A stretch of DNA of 64,000 nucleotides from Planctomycetota bacterium (lineage in GTDB: Bacteria > Planctomycetota > Planctomycetia > Planctomycetales > Planctomycetaceae). The position numbers and the translations under genes were made by a program. The stretch is from contig JAQCEJ010000002.1 of the NCBI GenBank assembly GCA_027618475.1, forward strand, positions 1 through 64,000. The letters are read 5' to 3'. Shown here in pieces: positions 34,094-43,190 of the stretch (within the stretch, counting starts at the first letter, position 1; every line of letters begins with the position of its first letter). Under the pieces are notes generated by a model. It was not told where the DNA came from. It saw only the letters and a program-made list of their open reading frames with translations, and ran no database searches.

Positions 34094-35647
34094 ATGCTGA
34101 CCGGCTCATGGGTGCATAATAGCGATACGTCAATGTCACTCATCAGCATGTCCGATCTTGGTGGCCAACTGATTCGCCACCGACTCATTGAACCTTCTCA
34201 ACTCGAAACCTGCCTTGCGGACCTCCCTGTCTCGCTTGACGACTCGGCACGGTTATTAGAAGAACTCGAAAAGCGATCTCTATTGACGTCCTATCAGGCA
34301 CGTCAGATCGTCAAAGGGGAAATCGAAGGGCTTATCCTTGGCGATTACAAATTGATGTATCGTAACGCCGCTGGGAGTTTTGCCCGCGTTTTTCGCGCTT
34401 GCTCGCTGAAAGATGGGCGAATGGTTGGCTTGAAACTGTTGCGCCGTCGCTGGGCAAACGACCCGCAAATCGTTTCGCTCTTTTTTCACGAAGCCGAAGT
34501 CGGCAAACGATTGGTTCACCCCAATATCGTTCCGATCTACAGTATTGAGACCGATCGAAACTTCCATTTCCTCACTATGGAATTTATCGAAGGAGGGAAT
34601 CTCAGAGATTTTCTTGCCATTCGTCAGAAGATGTCCCCGATTGAATCAATTCGGTGTGCGCTGGATATATGTGAAGGATTGAATTATGCCATTCGACAGG
34701 GCATCACGCATCGCGACCTTAAGTTGACGAACGTGCTGATGAGCAGCCAGGGGGTCGCTAAACTTGTCGACTTCGGCCTAGCGACTATTGAAGGAACTCA
34801 GCTTGCCCGGTCGGACAGCTTTCAGCGGGCGTTGGAATACGGCACGTTAGAAAAGGGGACAAACGCCCCAACTAACGACCCCCGATCGGATCTCTATTTT
34901 CTGGGAACAATTCTGTACGAATTGCTGACAGGTATTCCTCCCTATCCGAGGACAAACGACCGCGACAGTCGACGTCAGACGTCGCGTTATGCAAATATCC
35001 GCCCGATTCGAACCATCGATCCGAACATCGCCCGTTCGGTCGAAGATATTGTCGAGCGACTGCTCAAGTTTGATCCCAAACAGAGGTTTCAGTCAGCAGC
35101 CGAAACAATCGCTTCATTACGATATGCACTAAAAGACCTGGGTGCCTCACCCGACCGTCCTAATTCGTCGAGTTCAACGGTGTTGTCCCAGCCTGAGACA
35201 GTGCCGCAGAACTCCCGTTCCGGCCCCGCGTCGCAAAGCACGTCCGGGACAATCATGTTCGTCGAGTCACGCGGTAAATTGCAGGAGCAACTGCGGAACC
35301 ACTTCAACAAACACGGATTTCGGGTACTGGTAATCAGCGACCTCCGCCGCGGCCTTGCCCGCTACAAAAATAACCCGCCGGATTGCACAATTATTCTAAG
35401 CGAGACTATCGCCGATGATGCGGAAAGTATCGCCTCGGAATTGGGAGAGATCAGCGAAAATTCCCCCTTCGCCGGTGTGATCGTGTTCAGTTCGCAGCAC
35501 TGCCATTTACAAGAGCTATTTCAAAACATCCCTCAACTCCGCCTTCTCGAGCAGCCGATCACTTTGGGGCGATTGAGAAAAGTAGTTGATGCATTGCTCG
35601 AATCGCGAACACCAGGAGGGGACGCAGCAAATCACCGGTTATTGTAA
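34094..35647 (+). CDS. Ser/Thr protein kinase with degenerate C-terminal receiver
   Basis: About 517 residues. A helical N-terminal part (20-80) precedes a Hanks-type kinase domain (85-345) with GSFARVF as a shortened glycine-rich loop, the ATP-lysine near 114, the HRDLKLTN catalytic loop at 206-213 and DFG at 226-228. All catalytic residues are kept. Residues 387-515 fold like a response-regulator receiver (IMFVESRGKLQEQLRNHF, then LARYKNNPPDCTIIL), but the phosphoacceptor aspartate position is occupied by Leu/Ser and the conserved lysine is Gln (EQPIT). The receiver is therefore likely phosphorylation-dead and used for binding. There is no membrane segment. Planctomycetes have many such kinases; this fusion is unusual. 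Confidence 0.85.
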   Translation: MLTGSWVHNSDTSMSLISMSDLGGQLIRHRLIEPSQLETCLADLPVSLDDSARLLEELEKRSLLTSYQARQIVKGEIEGLILGDYKLMYRNAAGSFARVFRACSLKDGRMVGLKLLRRRWANDPQIVSLFFHEAEVGKRLVHPNIVPIYSIETDRNFHFLTMEFIEGGNLRDFLAIRQKMSPIESIRCALDICEGLNYAIRQGITHRDLKLTNVLMSSQGVAKLVDFGLATIEGTQLARSDSFQRALEYGTLEKGTNAPTNDPRSDLYFLGTILYELLTGIPPYPRTNDRDSRRQTSRYANIRPIRTIDPNIARSVEDIVERLLKFDPKQRFQSAAETIASLRYALKDLGASPDRPNSSSSTVLSQPETVPQNSRSGPASQSTSGTIMFVESRGKLQEQLRNHFNKHGFRVLVISDLRRGLARYKNNPPDCTIILSETIADDAESIASELGEISENSPFAGVIVFSSQHCHLQELFQNIPQLRLLEQPITLGRLRKVVDALLESRTPGGDAANHRLL

Positions 35648-35702
35648 CACATCGTTACACCATCCTGTGTGAATTAGAATTTATCTTGCAAATACTTTCG
35701 GA

Positions 35703-36755
35703 GTGACCGTTGTGGAAACGTCATTGTCCTTATCGTCAACCCGACTTTTTCGTCCGGCAGGAAGTAGACCACTTCGCTGGGGAATCATCGGGACCGCTCG
35801 AATTGCCACGAAGGTCGCCGAGGCGATTCATGGTGCAACGGGAGCCGAACTCGTCGCTGTAGCCAGTCGCGATAAGTTACGCGCGGCGGAATGGGCCACG
35901 GCGCACCGTGTTCCTGTCAGTTATGGCCATTACGATGAACTGCTGAACGATCCGGATATAGACGCCGTTTATATTCCCTTGCCACCGTCAATGCACTGTG
36001 AATGGACGATACGTGCCGCGGAGAAAAAGAAACATGTTCTTTGCGAGAAGCCGTTGGCCATGACTGCGGCAGAGGGTGAGGAAATGTGGGCTGCCTGTCG
36101 AGTCAACGGAGTGCAATTGATGGATGGCGTGATGTGGCTCCATCATCCTCGTACTGCGGCAATGAAGGCGAATATCCGCGATGGGTCGCTTGGTAAAATT
36201 TGCAAAGTCACCTCTGGTTTTTCGTTCTGCTGGAACCCTCTCCCTCTTGAGAACATTCGAATGCAATACGATCTCGGCGGCGGATCGCTCGGCGACCTCG
36301 GTTGGTATTGCGTTGGCGTTGCCTTGTGGTCGCTGAATAAGCAACCGGTCCGCGTATTTGGTTCAGGAAGATACGTGCAGAATGTGGATGTTCATTTCAA
36401 TGCATTGATGTGGTACGACGATGAATGTGTCGCTTCATTCGACTGCGGCTTTGATACGACACATCGAAAGTGGTTTGAACTCGCTGGGACTGAGTGTTCG
36501 CTGGTCTGCGACGACTTCGTCAAGCCACGGTCACTCGAAAAGATTCGTTTCTGGCTTCATCGAGGGGACGACGACGTGACAGAGACGGTTTCCGCTCCTC
36601 TCGTGCAGGAAGTCTGCATGATCGAGGACTTCTGCCAAATCGTACGATCAGGAGAATTCAATGATCATTGGCCCCGCATTGCGATTGAAACGCAACGAGT
36701 CTGCGACGCACTCGACCGCTCAGCCCGCAGCGGCCAGGTCGTAGACCTGGCGTAA
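35703..36755 (+). CDS. Gfo/Idh/MocA-family oxidoreductase
   Basis: A 350-residue NAD(P)-dependent oxidoreductase of sugars or inositols. The Rossmann part begins RWGIIGTARIATKVAEAI near residue 25. LLNDPDIDAVYIPLPP and the catalytic-lysine motif HVLCEKPLA (about 105-115) follow. The C-terminal beta domain has HHPRTAAMK and GGGSLGDLGWYCV. The GTG at 35703 is the likely start. The next gene is a Tat-exported sugar isomerase, so both may serve one sugar-degradation route. The substrate is not known. Confidence 0.88.
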   Translation: MTVVETSLSLSSTRLFRPAGSRPLRWGIIGTARIATKVAEAIHGATGAELVAVASRDKLRAAEWATAHRVPVSYGHYDELLNDPDIDAVYIPLPPSMHCEWTIRAAEKKKHVLCEKPLAMTAAEGEEMWAACRVNGVQLMDGVMWLHHPRTAAMKANIRDGSLGKICKVTSGFSFCWNPLPLENIRMQYDLGGGSLGDLGWYCVGVALWSLNKQPVRVFGSGRYVQNVDVHFNALMWYDDECVASFDCGFDTTHRKWFELAGTECSLVCDDFVKPRSLEKIRFWLHRGDDDVTETVSAPLVQEVCMIEDFCQIVRSGEFNDHWPRIAIETQRVCDALDRSARSGQVVDLA

Positions 36756-36962
36756 TGATCTACGGACTTCCTTCTCGCGAGTTATTTCGATAGCTTGGTA
36801 GTTAGAACTGAATATAACGCGTTGTTCGTGAGCGAATACCTGTCCAAGAGATCTGAATGTTTGTCATGTCGAGGGGTATAAAGCAGGTTGTTGTATGTTT
36901 GAACAATCGGGTTGTGTTCCTGTCGTATGATTTTCGCGATATAACCTTTAAGAGGAAGAATC

Positions 36963-37901
36963 ATGACCACTTCTCAATTCTTGAACGATTTATTACCGGA
37001 TCGACGTGATTTTCTGGTTCAAACGGGTTCCGCACTAGCAGCAGTCGGACTGATGGGGCTGACTCATCCAATGCGAGTCGGTGCCGATGACACGAAGAAT
37101 CATGGCATCAAGAAGGCTGTTAAATACAGCATGGTGGCCGGCGACGCACCGATGGTCGAGAAATTTAAATTGCTCAAAGCGATCGGTTTCGAAGGGATTG
37201 ATATGAATGTCCCCGCCGATCACGACGAAGTCAACGCAGCGCAAAAAGAATCGGGTCTCATCGTGCATGGCGTGGTCTCATACGACCACTGGAAGAAACC
37301 GTTTTCACATCCTGATCCGGAAGTCCGCAGTTCGGGTCTCGAAAGTTTTCTCGGCGCGATTCGCGATGCACACGCATACGGTGCAAGCAGTGTCCTCCTC
37401 GTTCCGGCGGTAGTCAATAAGGACATTTCATACGATCAAGCCTATGATTATTCGCAACAGGAAATCCGCAAGGCGATTCCGCTGGCCGAAGATTTAGGAA
37501 TAGATATTCTGATCGAAAATGTTTGGAACAGCTTTCTGCTCAGCCCGCTGGAACTGGCACAATATCTCGATGAATTCGATACGCCACATATCGGTGCCTA
37601 TTTCGACGTCGGTAACGTGGTGCGGTACGGCTGGCCCGAACAATGGATTCGTATCCTCGGACCTCGCATCAAGAAACTCGATATTAAGGAATACAGCCGC
37701 GAACTGGAAAGCAAACAGGGACCGTCAGCCGGATTCAAAGTGAAGATCGGAGACGGCGACTGCGACTGGCCCGCCGTGATGCGGGCCTTGGATGACATCG
37801 GTTATACCGGCTGGGGAACTGCCGAAGTACCCGGCGGGGGACGCGATGAACTCGCGGACATTTCACTCCGAATGGACAAAGCATTTTCAACCCTGGCATA
37901 A
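36963..37901 (+). CDS. Tat-exported sugar phosphate isomerase/epimerase (AP endonuclease 2 fold)
   Basis: A 312-residue protein. Residues 13-38 form a twin-arginine signal (DRRDFLVQTGSALAAVGLMG) ending near AD-D. The rest is a TIM barrel of the xylose-isomerase-like family, with metal-binding Glu in DILIENVWNS, Asp/His-like sites in GAYFDVGNVV, and GTAEVPGGG near the end. The exported location is unusual for a sugar isomerase but frequent in planctomycetes. AGAGGAAGA lies before the ATG. It is preceded by the Gfo/Idh/MocA gene with 207 bases between, and is not clearly cotranscribed. Confidence 0.85.
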   Translation: MTTSQFLNDLLPDRRDFLVQTGSALAAVGLMGLTHPMRVGADDTKNHGIKKAVKYSMVAGDAPMVEKFKLLKAIGFEGIDMNVPADHDEVNAAQKESGLIVHGVVSYDHWKKPFSHPDPEVRSSGLESFLGAIRDAHAYGASSVLLVPAVVNKDISYDQAYDYSQQEIRKAIPLAEDLGIDILIENVWNSFLLSPLELAQYLDEFDTPHIGAYFDVGNVVRYGWPEQWIRILGPRIKKLDIKEYSRELESKQGPSAGFKVKIGDGDCDWPAVMRALDDIGYTGWGTAEVPGGGRDELADISLRMDKAFSTLA

Positions 37902-38052
37902 TGAAGCTCATGTTGATTCGACTATTCGTCAAATATGAGGATTCGAATCGTTAATGCGGCGAGTCGTGTGAGACATTATATGAACCGAGTTATGAATTCT
38001 GTTCATAAGTTTTTGCGTTCGTCATCAGCCAGGTCTGCAAGGTTCAACCATA

Positions 38053-40446
38053 ATGCATGTTTGCAGGGGTGAATACGTTTATCTGATATTTCTTGGAATA
38101 TTCCTGTTTGGATCGGGTTGCTGGGTGGACCGCCCCGACAAGTCCAAGAAAGTGGTAGACAATGCCAAACCTGTCGATGTCACAGATGTTGGCGATGACT
38201 TCGCTTCGGGTCACGACAAGATGTTGGCGATATTGGAGCGGGTCAAAGAACGGGCACCCTACGAGTTTCCGTTTTTCGGTCAACAGATGCACGTAAAAAC
38301 CCGGCGGGAATTCGAGAACCTGAGTCCGAATGCTCCCCTTCAACAAAAGATCGATCTCCTGCAGCGTCTCGGATTCCAGGAGTTGCTTTATGAGGAAACG
38401 CCTCGATTGGCGATCGATCATTTAACAGAAGCCTTTGATATTCTCTCACAGACGGCCGAAATCGGTTCGACTACCGATCGGATCGAATCGCAAAATGAGA
38501 CAGCGTTCTATCTGGCTGTCGCCTGGTTGAGGCAGGGTGAAGTAGAAAACTGCTGCTCGCGCAACACTTCCGAGAGCTGCATTCTTCCGATTCGCGGGGA
38601 AGGAGTGCATGCCAAAGAAATTGGTTCACGGCAAGCGATCAAATACTTTCAGCACGTGCTCAAAAACGCAAGAATGGAAAAATCGTCGCAGAGGACACTT
38701 GCGATCGACGCACGTTGGTTGATGAATATTGCTTACATGACGCTCGGTGAATATCCGACGCAGGTTCCGAAGGACGATTTAATTCCCCCCGAATATTTTA
38801 ACTCGGAAGTCGATTTTCCTTCATTTGAAAACGTCGCTCCCAAGCTCGGTTTGAATACCTATAATCATGCTGGAGGGGCAATCGTTGATGACTTCGACAA
38901 CGACGATTATCTGGATATTCTCACGTCGTCGTCGAACCCAAGTACGCAAACTCGTTTTTTTCGCAATAATCGAGATGGCACATTCACCGACTACACCAAA
39001 GAAGCCGGACTGACGGGGATATGCGGCGGGCTAAACATCGTTCAGGCCGATTTCAATAACGACGGAAATCTGGATGTACTGATTCTGCGTGGTGCCTGGC
39101 ATGGAAAATATGGTAAGCGACCGAACTCACTCCTGCGAAACAATGGCAACGCGACATTTACCGACGTGACATTCGATGCGGGTTTGGGTGAGGTTCATTA
39201 TCCGACAAAAACTGCTGCGTGGGCCGATTACGACAACGATGGCGATCTCGATCTCTATATCGGCAACGAACACAGTTCTGAATACTATGCGCCCGGTCAA
39301 TTGTTCCGAAATAACGGAAACAGCACCTTCACCGACGTGGGAGCGCAGGCGGGGCTGCAGCCGCGAGTATTCTCAATGGGGACAGTTTGGGGTGACATCG
39401 ACAACGATCGTTACCCCGATCTCTTTCTTGCGGGACGTTCCCTGACCGATCAGAACGCGAATCGCCTTTTTCACAACAATCAAGATGGAACCTTTACAGA
39501 CATCGCCTCGAAACTGGGAATGGTTCCTAAGCAACGATCATTCCCCTTTCCGGTATGGTTCTGGGATTACAACAATGACGGTGCTCTCGACTTATATGTG
39601 AGTGCTTCCAATGCCGGAATCGGACTGTTAACTCTCGATGCTCTGAACCCCGAAGCGGTTGCGAATCGTAATGGAGTCGTTCAGGGACGTGCCAATTTGG
39701 GTTATCCGAATTCCAGATACGAGCCTTGGGTTTTTGATCTGCCCTCTCTCTACCATGGCAACGGAGATGGTACGATGGTCGACGTAGCGGCCGACCAGAA
39801 TCTCAACTCACCGACCGAACCAATGGGAGCCAACTTTGGCGACATTAACGGTGACGGCTTTCTGGATTTTTATCTGGCGACCGGCAACGTCGGGTATTGG
39901 ATACTTCGACCCAATATCATGTTTCTTAACAACGAGGGACGCGGATTCTCTGATGTCACAATGGGAGGAGGGTTCGGTCACCTGCAAAAAGGGCACGGGG
40001 TAAGTTTTGCAGACATCGACAACGATGGAGACCAGGATATATACGTCCAGATGGGGGGGCAACTTCCGGGTGACAAATATTACGATTCCCTATTTCAGAA
40101 TCCGGGGTTTGGTCATCACTGGATTACCATCAAACTGGTGGGAAAAACGTCGAATACTTCCGCTATCGGCGCAAGGATTCATGTCACAATTTCCGAAGAC
40201 GGAACTCCACGCTCGATCTATCGCCACGTCAACAGCGGTGGCAGTTTCGGTTGTAATCCTCTGCAGCAGAATATCGGGCTGAGGATGGCAGAAAAAATAG
40301 ACTCAATCGAAGTCTACTGGCCCACGTCCGATACGACACAGGTTTTTCGCGATGTCAAGATGGACCAGACGATTCGCATCACTGAGGGGGAAAACTCATT
40401 CCAGACGATCAAACTTAAAACACTTGAGTTGGGACGAAAGAAGTGA
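38053..40446 (+). CDS. CRTAC1-family exported FG-GAP/VCBS and ASPIC/UnbV protein
   Basis: A 797-residue protein. A signal with a likely lipobox ends at GSGC (residues 20-23), so it is probably a lipoprotein. Residues 60-230 are a helical section. Seven FG-GAP/VCBS calcium-loop repeats follow, for example DFDNDDYLD, DFNNDGNLD, DYDNDGDLD, DIDNDRYPD, DYNNDGALD, DINGDGFLD and DIDNDGDQD, which probably build a propeller. The C-terminus is an ASPIC/UnbV domain (IGARIHVTISEDGTPRSIYR, then IEVYWPTSDTTQVF). Such proteins are abundant in planctomycetes and may bind ligands or calcium on the surface. The function is unknown. Confidence 0.9.
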   Translation: MHVCRGEYVYLIFLGIFLFGSGCWVDRPDKSKKVVDNAKPVDVTDVGDDFASGHDKMLAILERVKERAPYEFPFFGQQMHVKTRREFENLSPNAPLQQKIDLLQRLGFQELLYEETPRLAIDHLTEAFDILSQTAEIGSTTDRIESQNETAFYLAVAWLRQGEVENCCSRNTSESCILPIRGEGVHAKEIGSRQAIKYFQHVLKNARMEKSSQRTLAIDARWLMNIAYMTLGEYPTQVPKDDLIPPEYFNSEVDFPSFENVAPKLGLNTYNHAGGAIVDDFDNDDYLDILTSSSNPSTQTRFFRNNRDGTFTDYTKEAGLTGICGGLNIVQADFNNDGNLDVLILRGAWHGKYGKRPNSLLRNNGNATFTDVTFDAGLGEVHYPTKTAAWADYDNDGDLDLYIGNEHSSEYYAPGQLFRNNGNSTFTDVGAQAGLQPRVFSMGTVWGDIDNDRYPDLFLAGRSLTDQNANRLFHNNQDGTFTDIASKLGMVPKQRSFPFPVWFWDYNNDGALDLYVSASNAGIGLLTLDALNPEAVANRNGVVQGRANLGYPNSRYEPWVFDLPSLYHGNGDGTMVDVAADQNLNSPTEPMGANFGDINGDGFLDFYLATGNVGYWILRPNIMFLNNEGRGFSDVTMGGGFGHLQKGHGVSFADIDNDGDQDIYVQMGGQLPGDKYYDSLFQNPGFGHHWITIKLVGKTSNTSAIGARIHVTISEDGTPRSIYRHVNSGGSFGCNPLQQNIGLRMAEKIDSIEVYWPTSDTTQVFRDVKMDQTIRITEGENSFQTIKLKTLELGRKK

Positions 40447-40578
40447 TACCGCAGGGTACTCGAACGCATTGAGAGCATTGATTCGTGAGACTTAAATCGG
40501 TCTTCGACCTCGTTTTCTGATTGTACTTTTCAAAAACACATCGGGCCGGTACCTGTATTAACCTCTACGAATTCGGGA

Positions 40579-41436
40579 TCATCCCCTCCCTTGCACATGC
40601 CCCCCCCACCCGAGTTTTCGGTGGAGCGTGGTGTAGTAGCTATGTCCGGGAAGCCGGGCTAGCAGGCAATGGACGGGGGCCTTGTGAATCTCGATGGTAT
40701 CATCGGCGTGAACAGCGAGCTGTGTCTGGCCGTCGATCACAAGGGTTGCTCCGTTAACGGCGTGAGGAACCGTGAGCTGAAAGCGGCAATCGGCGTCATC
40801 GACCAGCGGTCGGTTTGTCAACGTATGTGGACAAATCGGTGTGATCACGAACGCCGGCAGACTCTGCCTTAAGATTGGCCCTCCTGCCGACAGGCTATGA
40901 GCCGTCGAACCGATCGGGGTGCTGACGATTAGACCATCGCAACGGTAGGTCGTCACCGGCGCGCCGTCGATTGCCAAATGAACGTCAAGCATTTCCATTG
41001 TCGCAGGGGTATGAATCAAGACCTCATTCAATCCAAGAAACTTCTGGGATGTGCCGTCCTTTTTTCGGAGTATGCACTCGAACATCAGGTGTTTCACAAC
41101 GGTAAAATTCTGACGGCGAATGTGTTCGAATTGCGTTCGAAAATCTTCAGGCGAGACATCCGCCAGAAAACCAAGTCGACCGAGATTGACGCCGAGAATC
41201 GGTCGTTGGTGTGATCCCATCTGTCGGCAGGCACGCAGGATTGCACCGTCTCCCCCCAGCACGAGCACTAAGTCCGTTTCCAGATTCTCTAACAGGTCGT
41301 TGTCTGTCAGCACATCGGCAATGACTTCGACGTCGCCCGTTAGTTGGCAGATCTGATGGATTTCGTCGCGAATATTTTGAACTGGCGGACTTTGATCTCT
41401 CGCGACAATTACCAATTTCATCGGGGATTCTGTCAT
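40579..41436 (-). CDS. nadK: NAD kinase
   Basis: A 285-residue enzyme that phosphorylates NAD to NADP with ATP. GGDGAILR near residue 61 is the NTP motif, FLGLNEVLI is the acidic N-E motif, and STPIGSTAHSLSAGGP (about 172-187) is the second signature. NRPLVDDADCRFQL completes the beta-sandwich part. The family length (about 290) fits. The start is either 41436 or 41421. It is convergent with the CRTAC1 gene. Confidence 0.93.
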   Translation of the reverse strand: MTESPMKLVIVARDQSPPVQNIRDEIHQICQLTGDVEVIADVLTDNDLLENLETDLVLVLGGDGAILRACRQMGSHQRPILGVNLGRLGFLADVSPEDFRTQFEHIRRQNFTVVKHLMFECILRKKDGTSQKFLGLNEVLIHTPATMEMLDVHLAIDGAPVTTYRCDGLIVSTPIGSTAHSLSAGGPILRQSLPAFVITPICPHTLTNRPLVDDADCRFQLTVPHAVNGATLVIDGQTQLAVHADDTIEIHKAPVHCLLARLPGHSYYTTLHRKLGWGGHVQGRG

Positions 41437-41672
41437 TTGTCTCGTTTTCGCAGGAGGTAGCGGTCTCTGAAGCGTGTATCGATGAAATTATATTCACGAA
41501 CCTGCGATGACAACCAGCGTAGCGACGAAGTTCTTCGGAGATAATGCCGACCCGCCGGACGTGATTTGTCGCGAAGGGCTTGGTACAACATGTGATATCG
41601 GAACGATGTTGTTATAGATGACTGTTGTCACGCGACAATGGTTCTCGAAAATCGACGAGGGAGAGCAGGACG

Positions 41673-42044
41673 ATGGGCTGGTTGTTCGGAGGGAAAGATT
41701 GGAACGTAGTCGCTGTCATTTTTGAGAAAAAAGATCTTTATCGGGTCAATGGAAACCGGGCCAAAGGAGGCAACGCCGACAAAGCCCGTGATGGTGCGAA
41801 AAACCATGCACGGACATTATATTGGGCAGTGTTCGATCAAAAGCGAAAATTCGTCGAAGGGGCCGAGGGACATTCCAGTAATCTCATCCCCGCAGTCACA
41901 TTGCAAAAACTTCAGCGAGACCTCGCCACAAATCGCACGGTGATGAAAGTACTCGAAACGCTTGAACAGGCTAAAACCGATCGCCTCTCAGTCGCTCTCG
42001 AATGGAGCGGCTATCCTAAGAGCGATGCGCCGAAGGGTGAATAA
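41673..42044 (+). CDS. 123-residue protein of unknown function in a catabolic operon
   Basis: MGWLFGGKDWNVVAVIFEKK opens a small hydrophilic protein with no signal, membrane segment or metal motif. It has a basic stretch (KARDGAKNHARTLYW) and an alpha-helical C-terminal half. GGGAGAGCAGGACG before the ATG is an excellent ribosome binding site; a frame begins 16 codons earlier but lacks one. It is the first gene of an operon whose next gene starts only seven bases after its stop. I do not recognise the family. The operon suggests it may be a small accessory protein of sugar-acid catabolism. Confidence 0.65.
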   Translation: MGWLFGGKDWNVVAVIFEKKDLYRVNGNRAKGGNADKARDGAKNHARTLYWAVFDQKRKFVEGAEGHSSNLIPAVTLQKLQRDLATNRTVMKVLETLEQAKTDRLSVALEWSGYPKSDAPKGE

Positions 42045-42051
42045 AAACGTC

Positions 42052-43134
42052 ATGAAGATCACTCATGTTGACGTCACGATCGTAGAGGTTCCACAAATTC
42101 CGCCGATCGCGCCGTATCGTTCACATATCCGTACGAGTTCCACAACTCAAAGCGCGATCGTAAAACTCGAAACTGACGAGGGAGTGGTCGGATGGGGCGA
42201 GCACAACGTCAATTTTCTACCGAATCTCAGTGGTCGTGCGCAAACCGCTGTCGCTCAAGAATGGCTGATTGGTCGAGAGGCGACAAACATCACCCTATTT
42301 CATCAGACGTGTCCCTTAGAAACCCGACTCAAGTCGGGGATAGAAATGGCAATGTGGGATATTGTCGGTCAGGTTGCCGGTTTACCGTTAGCTGAGTTAT
42401 GGGGTGGGATCATCCGTCCCGAGGTTGAACTGGCCGCGTGTATGGGAATTCAACCCTATTCACGGGCTGGTGAAATCGCATCGTGGTGCGTCGAGCAGGG
42501 ATTCCGCTCACTAAAGACGAAAGCCGGAGCAAGCATCGAGAGCGATCTTGAGATGGTCCGCGGCATCCGCGATGCCGTCGGTGACAAGTTGAAATTGAGG
42601 ATCGATCCCAATCGTGCGTACACCCGCGAACAGGGAGCCGAACTCGCCAAAGCTTTGGAAGACTACGACCTGCAGTATCTCGAACAGCCAATAATGGCAG
42701 AACCCCTTACGGATGCCGTCTGGCTCCGCAGTCAATCGCGAACGCCATTGGCTCTCAATGAAAGTGTGACGAACCCTGCCAGCGTTTGGGATATTCTGCA
42801 CGTCGGTGCAGCTGAATTCATTCTCCCCGATACGCATATCGCCGGAGGATTATGGCCATGTCTGGTGATCGGTCACCTCTGTGCTGCCGCGGGGGCGACA
42901 ACCATTATGCATTGCGGACATGATTTAGGACCGAAAACAGCCTCAATGGTACATATCGCTGCCTGTTCGCCTGCCTATACACTGGGAAATGACAGTACGT
43001 ATTATGGGCTCAAGGAAGACATCATCACCGAACCGTTGTCGATCATCCGTGGTACAATCGCTGTGCCGAAGCGACCAGGTCTCGGGGTCGCGGTGGATCC
43101 AGTAAAATTGAGTCAATATGCTGTCGACTGCTGA
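42052..43134 (+). CDS. Enolase-superfamily dehydratase (mandelate racemase/MLE group)
   Basis: A 360-residue enzyme. The N-terminal capping domain spans 1-120. The barrel shows LKTKAG (K-x-K acid/base pair, about 160), RIDPNRAY (metal Asp, about 185), LEQPI (Glu) and LALNES (Glu). Late in the barrel, LPDTHIAGG and IMHCGHDLG supply an Asp-His dyad of the mandelate-racemase type. It probably dehydrates an acid sugar such as a hexonate, but the substrate cannot be read. The start at 42052 is chosen for the typical MKITHVDV opening. It is in an operon with the unknown 123-residue protein and a hydrolase. Confidence 0.88.
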   Translation: MKITHVDVTIVEVPQIPPIAPYRSHIRTSSTTQSAIVKLETDEGVVGWGEHNVNFLPNLSGRAQTAVAQEWLIGREATNITLFHQTCPLETRLKSGIEMAMWDIVGQVAGLPLAELWGGIIRPEVELAACMGIQPYSRAGEIASWCVEQGFRSLKTKAGASIESDLEMVRGIRDAVGDKLKLRIDPNRAYTREQGAELAKALEDYDLQYLEQPIMAEPLTDAVWLRSQSRTPLALNESVTNPASVWDILHVGAAEFILPDTHIAGGLWPCLVIGHLCAAAGATTIMHCGHDLGPKTASMVHIAACSPAYTLGNDSTYYGLKEDIITEPLSIIRGTIAVPKRPGLGVAVDPVKLSQYAVDC

Positions 43135-43190
43135 GTCAAAAATTTCGCCCTGCAGTCGAGTCTGATACGATCGATCCGAAAGGAACCGTC

